Positions 30,377 through 38,703 of a DNA stretch of 64,000 bases are shown here, piece by piece. The stretch is from Psychrobacter sp. AH5. Its GTDB lineage: Bacteria; Pseudomonadota; Gammaproteobacteria; Pseudomonadales; Moraxellaceae. Made by a program: the position numbers and the translations under genes. Position 1 is the first letter of the stretch, and each line of letters begins with the position of its first letter. The stretch is from the NCBI RefSeq assembly GCF_040371085.1, contig NZ_JAMBMT010000001.1, positions 744,001 to 808,000 on the forward strand, given 5' to 3'. The notes below the pieces were generated by a model, which had not been told where the DNA came from, did no database searches, and saw only the letters and a list, made by a program, of their open reading frames with translations.

Positions 30377-31872
30377 TAGCGTAGCCCTCCATCGTCAATA
30401 TCGTCTGCTGGAGTATCAATCTCTTGTTTGACCTTCTCATCAGGATTATTATCACCACTTAAAGTACGACCCTGACCTTCGGTTACCGAATGGTCATAAT
30501 AGGTATCTTCGGTAGGATCTTCATAGGGTTGTGGTCCTTTAGCAATCAGACGTAAGATATAAAAACTACCTGCACCAAAGACAAAGGCGTAGAGCACAAT
30601 AAAGCCAATTAAAGTAGTGGCGACTTGCTGGGCGGCTACTGGCGACATACTCTCGCTAGTGCGAATAACTTCATAAACTGTCCAAGGTTGGCGTCCCACT
30701 TCAGTGACAAACCAGCCAGCTAAGAGCGCAACAAATCCCATCGGCGTCATCATCATCCACGCTCGATGAAACCATTTACTATCCGGATTATACTGCTGCT
30801 TTTTGAAGTACTTATAAAGACTAAATAAGCCCACTAGTACCATTAGCATACCGATGGCGACCATGATACGAAACGCCCAAAACACGATTGCTACTGGTGG
30901 CTGATCTTCAGGCTCCCAGTTTTTGAGGCCTTTGACTTCACCATCTAACGAGTGAGTTAAGATGAGCCCTGAAACATAAGGAATACTCAGCTCAAACTTA
31001 TTGGTTTGATTGTCTTGATCTGGAATAGCAAACAGGCGTAAGGCTGCACCGCGCTCATCCTCCCAAATCCCTTCCATCGCCGCTACTTTAGCCGGCTGAT
31101 GCTCCAAAGTGTTAAGACCATGCTCATCGCCAATCAAGACCTGAGCTGGCGCGACGAAGATCGCCATAATCATCGCCATACCTAGCATGACTTGACCATG
31201 CTTGCGATGTTCGCTATGTTTTTTGGATTGAATGTAATAAGCGCCGATACCACCAATGACAAAAGCGGTCGTCAAGAAGGCAGCGGTCACCATATGAGCA
31301 AAGCGATAGGGGAAAGAGGGGTTAAAAATAACCTCTAGCCAGTTAGTAGGATAGAGCAGTCCATCGGCGCCTATCATAAAGCCCTGCGGCGTTTGCATAA
31401 AGCTGTTAGCCGCTAAGATCCAAAAAGCAGATATCAGGGTGCCGATAGCGACAATGGCTGTTGAGGCAAAATGCATGCGTTTGCTGACGCGGCCCCAACC
31501 AAACAGCATGATACCCAAGAACGAAGCTTCTAAGAAAAACGCGGTTAACACTTCATAGGCGAGTAAAGGGCCCATAACGTTACCGGCTTTATCAGAGAAT
31601 ACCGCCCAGTTAGTACCAAACTGGTAGGACATCACCACGCCTGATACTACGCCCATCCCAAAGACGACGGCGAATATTTTGACCCAATGTTTATAGACCT
31701 CGGCATAGATAGGCTTACCGGTTTTGAGCCAACGAAACTCAAGTACCATCAGCCAACTAGCTAGACCAATAGTAAAGGCGGGAAAGACAATATGCCATGA
31801 GATTACAAAAGCGAATTGGATACGCGCAAGCATTAGCGCATCCATCTGATTTATCATAAGAGAGGCGAACAT
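30376..31872 (-). CDS. cydA: Cytochrome bd ubiquinol oxidase subunit I
   Basis: Quinol-oxidising, haem-carrying subunit of the bd oxidase that reduces O2 to water with high affinity and no proton pumping. It has 498 residues and about nine membrane helices. A haem-ligand type His lies in AFVISWHIVFPAF; the quinol-site signature GWFVTEVGRQPWTVYEV is intact. The Q-loop after GDEHGLNTLEHQPAK is short, as in CIO-type enzymes. AGGT lies 8 bases before the ATG. The last about 40 residues are a polar, acidic tail. It forms an operon with cydB and the DUF2474 gene. Confidence 0.95.
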   Translation of the reverse strand: MFASLMINQMDALMLARIQFAFVISWHIVFPAFTIGLASWLMVLEFRWLKTGKPIYAEVYKHWVKIFAVVFGMGVVSGVVMSYQFGTNWAVFSDKAGNVMGPLLAYEVLTAFFLEASFLGIMLFGWGRVSKRMHFASTAIVAIGTLISAFWILAANSFMQTPQGFMIGADGLLYPTNWLEVIFNPSFPYRFAHMVTAAFLTTAFVIGGIGAYYIQSKKHSEHRKHGQVMLGMAMIMAIFVAPAQVLIGDEHGLNTLEHQPAKVAAMEGIWEDERGAALRLFAIPDQDNQTNKFELSIPYVSGLILTHSLDGEVKGLKNWEPEDQPPVAIVFWAFRIMVAIGMLMVLVGLFSLYKYFKKQQYNPDSKWFHRAWMMMTPMGFVALLAGWFVTEVGRQPWTVYEVIRTSESMSPVAAQQVATTLIGFIVLYAFVFGAGSFYILRLIAKGPQPYEDPTEDTYYDHSVTEGQGRTLSGDNNPDEKVKQEIDTPADDIDDGGLR

Positions 31873-32257
31873 AAGCGTTACCTATATCAGTGAGCAAATT
31901 AGCGCAAGCTTCCGTGATACGCTCAAGTAACTGTCCGCAATTTATAAATCCTATCGCGGGCAATAGCTAAGAGTGACTTAGCTGAAGTGGAATTTATATC
32001 CTTATAAATCTAAATTTATACTATAAAATCAATCCGTTAAGTGGATAGCGGATGACTAAAAAATAACTGTTGACAATTATGCGCCTCCATTAGAGCGAGT
32101 GCAAGTATAGCTCTGTTATCAGCGCTTACCTAGTAGTCATAATTGGTATATAAGTAAGTACTCAATAAAAGTTATAATATATTTTATTATATATTATAAC
32201 AATGTATAGAACAATTTATAAACAATATCTTGTATTGAAGCGCGCACCTAAGAACCA
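31873..32257. other. Intergenic region upstream of cydA with an AT-only palindrome
   Basis: A 385-base, AT-rich stretch between the hydrolase lipoprotein (stop at 32258) and cydA. No gene is visible. GTTATAATATAT at 32171-32182 is an exact inverted repeat of 32189-32200. There is no adjacent long T-run, so it may be a protein-binding site or a weak terminator. I found no clear FNR-type TTGAT-N4-ATCAA site by eye. Confidence 0.5.
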
Positions 32258-34735
32258 CTATTCCTTAAGCTGCTCATATAGTATGCGGCGCAAGGTCAGA
32301 ATCGTTTGCGGGTTTTGTTGAATACTATGACCACCATTGATGACCGTTTCAGTCGCCGCGCCGTCTAAATGTGCACTGGTATAAGGAACAATGCCATCGG
32401 ACAAGCGCTCAGTAATAGCCTGACTGATATCGCCTTCGACCGTGACAGCCGCTACTAAAGGCGTACGGTCTATACTGCTATCGTCATTATCAACGTCATC
32501 AGTATTAGCTGCTAAAGCATCGCTATCCTCATCTTGTGCTTGTGATAAATCTATCTTGGCGCCGTCCGGCTGCATCTGCGCTAGGCCTTTAGTAATATCG
32601 GCATCATTATTGGCGATGATAGAATGATAGGTCACTCGATCATTGATAGTGATATCTTTAGTTAATTGAATAAAGGAGGATTTATTACTTAACTGGCTAG
32701 CGCCATTTTGTAGATAAAGCGCGCCTAAAGGATTGTTGGCTATATCGCCTTGGATAGCTAGAGTCGCTAAATTATCGGTGATGGTTTTTACTAGTCCTAC
32801 TGGCAGGTAAACAATACGGCGCAGCGCTCGCGTGAACCAACGATCGGCATAGTCAGTGCCTCGAAATGGCGTAGATAAGAATACGGCAGTATCTACTTGT
32901 GATAAGGATTGTAGCTTGAAGCGCTTTTCTAATTTTTCCTCACCAAAAGACTGTTTTAAAGCGTCCCGTATTTGCCTTTTTTCACTGGCGCTCAGCAGGT
33001 CTTCTTCATCAAGACGATCCAAATCATCGACCAAATTATCATCAGATAACATCATTCGTGCGATGATGCCGCCCATACTATGACTGATAATGACACTGTT
33101 TTGGCTCGCACGGTTTTGGCCACTAGGATCTGTTTGTTTATAAGTCGCTTCAATCAGTTGCTGAATTTGGTAACGGTTCTCTAAAATAGGTAGGTTAGTC
33201 GGATAAAAAATCTGCCAAACTTGATAATTATCACGCAGCTTATCATCGTTTAGGATATCGTTAGTCAAATTGACCCAAGCGGCGGGGCTAGAGGCTAGAC
33301 CATGCAGCATAATGAGCACGCGCTTATTCGGATCATAAGGCTCAAGCATAAATAGCTTAGGTAAACTGGCTTGTGGCTGGCGCGAGATTAAGTTTAGATA
33401 GCCTACGCCATCAAGCTGATTTTCAGCCAACCACATGCCGTATCCGGCTGAAAAGTTGGCAGCAAGTGGATACTCTTCGCCTAATATTTTAGTACTCTCA
33501 CTTCGATAAGGATTATATAGATGAATATCGAGCTGACGGCTGGCTAACACCTCCAATATGCTTTTGCCTTTTGGCTTTATTAGCCCCGTCATTAGTAGGT
33601 GACCGGTAGGGTAGACGCGTGAGCTGGCATCGTCATCATTGAACGGTTTATTATCGTCCGCCATATCTTGAGCAAGCCTGCCTGATAATGAGGCCACCAA
33701 TAGCTGGCGAATGGTAGTGGTATAGCGATCATTTAACGAGGCCACAAAGCTGACGCCTAGTCCGGGGCGTTTGCTTATTGAGTTAAGACCGGTTAACCGT
33801 AGCTCATAAGTTGAGGTTAGATCTGCTAAAGCTAAGGTTCGCTCACGAGCGTTTTTTAGATAATTGTTCTCATTAGGCAAATACACCTCAAGATTATAAT
33901 CATCAACCTGCATTTTCATCACTTTTATCTGATCCGTAGCCTCTCCTTGGAGTGCGACATTATTAGTAATAGCCGCTTGGGTAGAGTCGCTAACCGCAAC
34001 AGTCGCTGGCAGATACTCCACTTTAGTATCGCCCATTAATTTGTTTGGATTGTCTGCCGATTGATACAGCTGGGTGATGACGTCATTACTCGCTGCGTTG
34101 TAGATATCTTGGGTTTGAATATCTACATCATTAGGAATACGGTTCTTTATCAGTGCTACTTTCTGCTTACCATCGCCGCCCTCAAAATCATGCTCTAAAC
34201 TGTCATAAAACAGATAAGCATAACTGGTTTTGATGGCGTCAAACAGTCGCTGCTGATAGCTGATAAGACAAGTCTCAGTGTTTTGCTGGTTTGTCTTAAT
34301 TTGCTTGTCATCAAGCGGAGCGTTAGCATAATAAGGGTCAATGGGCGGACGGGCAAGCGCAGCTCTACAGTCCTCTGAATTGGCTAATTGCCGCGCTTTG
34401 GCGTAATGCAACTCAGCAAAAATAGCCAGCTCTGGTCGATATTTGTCATCGAGCAAACTATCTGAGAGCTGATCTAAACAAAGATCAAAATATTGAAAAC
34501 AAGCTTGCTGATTTAGACCTGCTGAGAGTAAAGTGGCGGCAGTATTACTACTAAGCTTGTCATCTGAGACGATATTACCCCGTTGACTGCTAATGACTTT
34601 AGCTTTGCTTTGCTGGCTTACTGAGACCGTATTACAAGCACTAATAAACAGCGGAGCAATAATCAGCACCATAGTTAACGCCGCTTTTTTGTGAATATTT
34701 ATAGTGCTTATAAAAGCATTTTTTGTGACGGTCAT
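32258..34735 (-). CDS. Large alpha/beta-hydrolase lipoprotein (lipase/esterase-like)
   Basis: The 825-residue protein has a lipoprotein signal peptide with lipobox ISAC (Cys34). About 430 residues without recognisable motifs follow. The C-terminal half has an alpha/beta-hydrolase fold: oxyanion segment MLHGLASSPAAW (about 477-487), nucleophile elbow SHSMGG with Ser553, DGIVPYTSA near 787 and GGHSIQ with the likely catalytic His. This lipase/PGAP1-like arrangement suggests an esterase or lipase on the periplasmic or outer-membrane face. The substrate is unknown. An Asp-rich stretch (about residues 735-760) is inserted near the catalytic end. It is preceded by a terminator, so probably independently transcribed. 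Confidence 0.8.
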   Translation of the reverse strand: MTVTKNAFISTINIHKKAALTMVLIIAPLFISACNTVSVSQQSKAKVISSQRGNIVSDDKLSSNTAATLLSAGLNQQACFQYFDLCLDQLSDSLLDDKYRPELAIFAELHYAKARQLANSEDCRAALARPPIDPYYANAPLDDKQIKTNQQNTETCLISYQQRLFDAIKTSYAYLFYDSLEHDFEGGDGKQKVALIKNRIPNDVDIQTQDIYNAASNDVITQLYQSADNPNKLMGDTKVEYLPATVAVSDSTQAAITNNVALQGEATDQIKVMKMQVDDYNLEVYLPNENNYLKNARERTLALADLTSTYELRLTGLNSISKRPGLGVSFVASLNDRYTTTIRQLLVASLSGRLAQDMADDNKPFNDDDASSRVYPTGHLLMTGLIKPKGKSILEVLASRQLDIHLYNPYRSESTKILGEEYPLAANFSAGYGMWLAENQLDGVGYLNLISRQPQASLPKLFMLEPYDPNKRVLIMLHGLASSPAAWVNLTNDILNDDKLRDNYQVWQIFYPTNLPILENRYQIQQLIEATYKQTDPSGQNRASQNSVIISHSMGGIIARMMLSDDNLVDDLDRLDEEDLLSASEKRQIRDALKQSFGEEKLEKRFKLQSLSQVDTAVFLSTPFRGTDYADRWFTRALRRIVYLPVGLVKTITDNLATLAIQGDIANNPLGALYLQNGASQLSNKSSFIQLTKDITINDRVTYHSIIANNDADITKGLAQMQPDGAKIDLSQAQDEDSDALAANTDDVDNDDSSIDRTPLVAAVTVEGDISQAITERLSDGIVPYTSAHLDGAATETVINGGHSIQQNPQTILTLRRILYEQLKE

Positions 34736-34800
34736 AGCAGCTCTCAGTGAGTATCAATTACAAACTTTATAAAGGATAACCTAAAATAGACAAGGCCAAA

Positions 34801-34857
34801 ATTAGAAAAGCGCGCCTGCTTTATAGCTAATTCTACATCACTATAAAACAGACGCGC
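34801..34857 (-). terminator. Intrinsic terminator after the exported repeat protein
   Basis: On the minus strand a 17-bp stem (34841-34857 with 34810-34826, two G-U pairs) with a 14-base loop is followed by CTTTTCTAAT. It separates the 34909 gene from the hydrolase gene downstream. Confidence 0.8.
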
Positions 34858-34908
34858 CTACAGATAAAACGTTTGATTCGCTATCAAGCTTACTCTAATT
34901 CTTTTTTA

Positions 34909-35907
34909 CTAACTGGTTTGGTTTAGCGTCTTTGGATTGATATCGATATTGGGCGCAGGAATATCCCAGATATAGAATTTACCATCTTCAATCAGCTTAA
35001 TTTGTTGGCGAATAATTTGATTATCAGGCGCTCGTTGCTCCAGGCGACGTAAACGCGACAGCGCTTCACTGCGGCGATCACTCAATAGATCAGATTGAGC
35101 CAAACTTTGCTCAGCTTCGGTATAACCTAAGCTGACCGCTCTATCTAAATATTTTTGACCTTCCTTAAAGCCGCCGCCCTCTGAGAGCATCATGCCATAT
35201 AAGAAGTTCGCTTCACCGCTATCGGACTTAGCTTTGATAGCACGGTCTACATATTTGCCGCCGCGGATTGCATAATCAGAACCTAAATCTAAGTTACGGC
35301 CCATGCCATTGAGTTTGGCTGCACGAATGAGCACCTCATAAGAAGCATTAGGCGCACTGGCAAAAGGATCAATCCAATCCGTTAATACTTTGATTTTTTC
35401 GCGAGCATAGTAGCGCTGTGAGCGATTAGGAAAGTTTGGCGGATAGTGACGGGCATTAGGTGAGACGTCTTCGATAAAATCATCAAGCAAGCTGACATCT
35501 AGCTTATCGCTGCCCACACCTTGCGTGGTCGGAATAAGTACGGTTGAGATAAAACTAATATTATCGATACGAGCTTGCGGCGCTGGGATATTGCGTAGCT
35601 GGCCTTTACTGATATCTATGCCGGAGCTGGTGATAGGACCGCGCTGATAAACGCGAGTATTAGGCGCTTGTGTTTGTACGCTTTCAGCCACCGCTGCTAC
35701 TGCGTTTGTTTGCAAGGTATTGGCTTGAGTTGTACTAGCAGCCGCGGGCTGAGCACGGCGAATAATACGCTGACTTGAATCCTTAGCGCTTGGTACGCTA
35801 GCTGTTACCGCATCGGTTGCTGCGATAGCAGGAGTGGCAAGCATCATAGTACAGGCTGCTGCTAAAGCCGTTAAAGTAGCAAATTTGTTGGTAGAGTGAT
35901 GTTTCAT
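34909..35907 (-). CDS. Exported protein with C-terminal TPR/Sel1-like repeats, function unknown
   Basis: The 332-residue protein has a signal peptide ending near PAIA/AT (about residue 29), then an Ala/Thr/Gln-rich linker (30-80). A middle region (YYAREKIKVLTDWIDPFASAP) is followed by repeat-like helices: ANFLYGMMLSEGGGFKEG, YLDRAVSLGYTEAE, ALSRLRRLEQRAPDN. The G-x-x-x-A and A-L-x-x-G-x spacing resembles tetratricopeptide or Sel1 repeats that mediate protein contacts. I do not recognise the family by name. Transcribed alone: a terminator follows and over 300 bases of non-coding DNA precede it. Confidence 0.65.
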   Translation of the reverse strand: MKHHSTNKFATLTALAAACTMMLATPAIAATDAVTASVPSAKDSSQRIIRRAQPAAASTTQANTLQTNAVAAVAESVQTQAPNTRVYQRGPITSSGIDISKGQLRNIPAPQARIDNISFISTVLIPTTQGVGSDKLDVSLLDDFIEDVSPNARHYPPNFPNRSQRYYAREKIKVLTDWIDPFASAPNASYEVLIRAAKLNGMGRNLDLGSDYAIRGGKYVDRAIKAKSDSGEANFLYGMMLSEGGGFKEGQKYLDRAVSLGYTEAEQSLAQSDLLSDRRSEALSRLRRLEQRAPDNQIIRQQIKLIEDGKFYIWDIPAPNIDINPKTLNQTS

Positions 35908-36225
35908 AAAAAAGGCTGCCTTATAATAATCTCAATGGTAAAGGTTTTTGCTATCTTAGTATTGAGCGAATGTCATTTAATTTTGAGGTATAAAAGATAA
36001 TAAGTTTAGCTATTAAACACTTTTATTCTAAAGTACTAAATTTTAAGGTATTAAGGTGCTAAGTTAAGTTCTAAGGTACTAAGCTTTAAAGTTTAAAGTA
36101 CCAAGCTTATAAATTATTTCAATTTTTATACCCTAGCAAGTAGCTGTGATGCTCACAATGGTAGGATTGTTAAAAACAATACGCAACAGTTAGTAGCCAA
36201 AAACATTTTTGACTAGTTACTTTAG
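35908..36225. other. AT-rich intergenic region with degenerate repeats
   Basis: A 318-base gap between coq7 and the exported repeat protein. No gene is seen. Bases 36026-36109 consist largely of variations on TAAGGTACTAAG (see separate repeat entry). A short hairpin ATTGTT-AAA-AACAAT occurs at 36166-36180. Confidence 0.5.
36026..36109. repeat. Degenerate direct repeats of a TAAGGTACTAAG-like unit
   Basis: TTCTAAAGTACTAA (36026-36039), TTCTAAGGTACTAAG (36069-36083) and TTTAAAGTACCAAG (36092-36105) are clear copies; weaker copies such as TTAAGGTATTAAGG lie between. The second and third copies are both followed by CTT. Confidence 0.6.
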
Positions 36226-36870
36226 TTATACGTGATAAGCGGCGCCTTTCATACAGTTGGCCATAAAACGCATACTACGGCGCACCGGTGGTGATAAAGC
36301 GGCGCCGCCACTGTCTAAAGCAAGCTGTCGATGATGTAGCTCCTCAATATCCATTTGCGCTAGTATCTCGCGCGTACGGTTGTCTTGAGCGGGCAGCTGG
36401 GCGATATGATCTTGTAGATGCTCGCTGACTTGTGCTTCTGTCTCAGCTACAAACCCTAAGCTGAACTCATTAGAGATAGCGCCTGCCACGGCTCCTAAGC
36501 CAAAGGACATCCCATACCATAGCGGAGTAAAAATACTAGGGTGACTCCCAAGCTCGTCTAAGCGGGTCTCGCACCAGACTAGATGATCGACTTCTTCAAT
36601 CGCCGACTGATGCATCGCTTGCTTGACCTTATCATCTTTTGCCGCAAACGCCTGACCATGATATAACCCCTGCGCGCAAACCTCTCCGGTATGATTGATA
36701 CGCATAAGCCCAGCCACATGCCTAGATTCAGTGATGCTCAGCTCAGGGATCTCATCACTGCTAACAGGTAGCGGACGTGCGCTAGGGTTTGAATGCGGCA
36801 CTATAGCTCGCAAAGCTTTATCAACACTTAATAATAAATGATCAATCTTAGATAAAGGTCGCGCTGTCAT
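36226..36870 (-). CDS. coq7: Demethoxyubiquinone hydroxylase (Coq7/UbiF-type monooxygenase)
   Basis: Di-iron monooxygenase for the C6 hydroxylation in ubiquinone synthesis. From the ATG at 36870 it has 214 residues. Iron-binding Glu/His segments: NHTGEVCAQGLYHGQ, SAIEEVDHLVWCETRLDELG, and DIEELHHRQLAL near the C-terminus. An AGGAG ribosome site sits 6-10 bases before this ATG; an in-frame ATG 21 bases earlier lacks one. It takes the place of the flavin enzyme UbiF of enterobacteria. Confidence 0.94.
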   Translation of the reverse strand: MTARPLSKIDHLLLSVDKALRAIVPHSNPSARPLPVSSDEIPELSITESRHVAGLMRINHTGEVCAQGLYHGQAFAAKDDKVKQAMHQSAIEEVDHLVWCETRLDELGSHPSIFTPLWYGMSFGLGAVAGAISNEFSLGFVAETEAQVSEHLQDHIAQLPAQDNRTREILAQMDIEELHHRQLALDSGGAALSPPVRRSMRFMANCMKGAAYHV

Positions 36871-36938
36871 ATTGTACTCCTGATAAAACACGGTTTTTTA
36901 ATTTAAAATTATGCTTAGTTTAGTGTTTTTTTCACTCA

Positions 36939-38276
36939 CTATTGATTATTTTTGGCAGCATCGTTGGTTTGAATAAGCGCTTGCTGCTGATGTTTTTTTA
37001 GTTTTAGATATAAAAATACTCCAAAAACAATATTAAGTATTCCAGTCACCAAAAACAACTGCGGCAGTGTTAGCTTTAAGCTATTTAATAACACAATAGC
37101 AAAAATGGCAGAACCTACCATAAAAACAGCATTAAAAATATTATTAGCCCCAACGATGCGCGCCCGGTGGCTCTTAGGGGCATAAGCCTGCATTGAGGCA
37201 TATAAAGGCACGATATATAAGCCGCCACTAAACCCTAAAAAAAATAAATCTACAAAAACGCGCCAAGTTCCAGCAATGCCAAATAACTCGCTAATGCCTA
37301 ATAAATTATCGCCAGCAAGCTCTATATTAAGCCCTGATAACGATAAATAAAGATCTATAGCAAATAGGCTTAATCCAGCAATACCAAAGGGTAATAGGCG
37401 TAAACTTACCTGATTTTTGGTCAAACTCTTACACAACAAAGAGCCAATAGAGACTCCAACTGAAAATAAGGTTAGCAGAAATATCACTACTGACTCATCG
37501 CCTTGCAATATTACTTTGCTAAATTCAGGGGTCTGCGTCAAAAAGGTAGCGCCATAAAACCAAAACCAGCTATTGCCTAAGATGACAAAGAATAAAAACG
37601 GTAGCGAGTATAAATAGCGCACTGTCGCTAAACTGGTGGTAAAAATATTCCAATTAACCTTAAGAGTAGGCTGCATCGCTGGCATGTTTGGAATACCGCG
37701 CGCCGCCACATAACCCAATACCGATACCAATACCACCGTTACTGCGATCCAATACAGCGACTGCGGCAACTGCGTCAATACCCCAGCGATGATCATACCT
37801 AATAAAATAGCTAAGGATGTGCCCATTTGAAATAGGCCATTAGCACCGACCAGCTCATCTTCTTGCATGGCCTGCGGCAAATAAGCGTATTTAATAGGAC
37901 CAAAAAAAGTAGAGTGCGTACCCATCAAAAATAGCGCCACAAACAGCAGCACATACCACTCAAACACAAAGCCAATAGCGGCAACCGTCATAATGACGAT
38001 CTCAAGGACTTTGACTAAGCGCGTCAATTTAGACTTCTCGTACTTATCAGCGATTTGTCCTGCTAACGCTGAGAATAAAAAGTACGGCAAAATAAATAGC
38101 ATAGCAGCTAAGTTATTAAGAATGCTAACCTCAGCGCCAAGCTTGCTAGCAGCGGTATAAGTCAATACTAATATCAGTGCCTGTTTAAAAATATTGTCAT
38201 TAAATGCACCCAAAAACTGAGTAAAAAACATAGCGCTAAAACGACGACGTTTGAATAACTGAAACTGATTTGCCAT
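36939..38276 (-). CDS. MFS transporter of the LplT-like (lysophospholipid) group
   Basis: The 445-residue membrane protein has about 12 helices. The N-terminus FFTQFLGAFNDNIFKQALI and the motif ALAGQIADKYEKSKLTR are typical of LplT and of the MFS domain of LplT-PlsC-Aas fusion proteins. LplT flips lysophospholipids inward for re-acylation. Here the acyltransferase and ligase domains are absent and are not encoded nearby, so the role is inferred from family only. GGAAG lies just before the ATG. Confidence 0.75.
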   Translation of the reverse strand: MANQFQLFKRRRFSAMFFTQFLGAFNDNIFKQALILVLTYTAASKLGAEVSILNNLAAMLFILPYFLFSALAGQIADKYEKSKLTRLVKVLEIVIMTVAAIGFVFEWYVLLFVALFLMGTHSTFFGPIKYAYLPQAMQEDELVGANGLFQMGTSLAILLGMIIAGVLTQLPQSLYWIAVTVVLVSVLGYVAARGIPNMPAMQPTLKVNWNIFTTSLATVRYLYSLPFLFFVILGNSWFWFYGATFLTQTPEFSKVILQGDESVVIFLLTLFSVGVSIGSLLCKSLTKNQVSLRLLPFGIAGLSLFAIDLYLSLSGLNIELAGDNLLGISELFGIAGTWRVFVDLFFLGFSGGLYIVPLYASMQAYAPKSHRARIVGANNIFNAVFMVGSAIFAIVLLNSLKLTLPQLFLVTGILNIVFGVFLYLKLKKHQQQALIQTNDAAKNNQ

Positions 38277-38703
38277 TAGGCTTCCTATGAGCGAATATTA
38301 TCTAATACTTTAAGCAAGCATAGAGAGATGCTAGATAAATGCAATTTAAAAGTGAGGTGTAATCAGACAATGATTAATAGTATCAATAACTTATCAAAAT
38401 ATAAGGTAGGTTTTATGACTACAAGGTCGTATAATAGCAAGGCTTTGAGGCAAATACATGTGTTAAATGCTATGATTTGCCAGTTAACTCAGTTATGATT
38501 TGTAAATTTTTTAGGCTCTAATATTTATAAGTAACGTTTTTATAATGGCTTGCTTTTAAGGCGTTGATTTTAGATAGTATTTTTACGATTAGAACATAAT
38601 CACCGATGATTATAGGTGGTAATTAGCTAGTAGTTTTTGCGCCATTAATCGACAGTTATGCCGTGCTCAGGTCGCTAGATGAAATGATAGGATATTATTA
38701 TTC
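38277..38703. other. Intergenic region upstream of tamA
   Basis: A 427-base gap between divergent mfs and tamA genes. TATAAT occurs at about 38540 but its -35 is poor. A 27-codon frame at 38415-38498 has a good AAGGTAGG site but no recognisable product. Otherwise nothing is seen. Confidence 0.4.
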
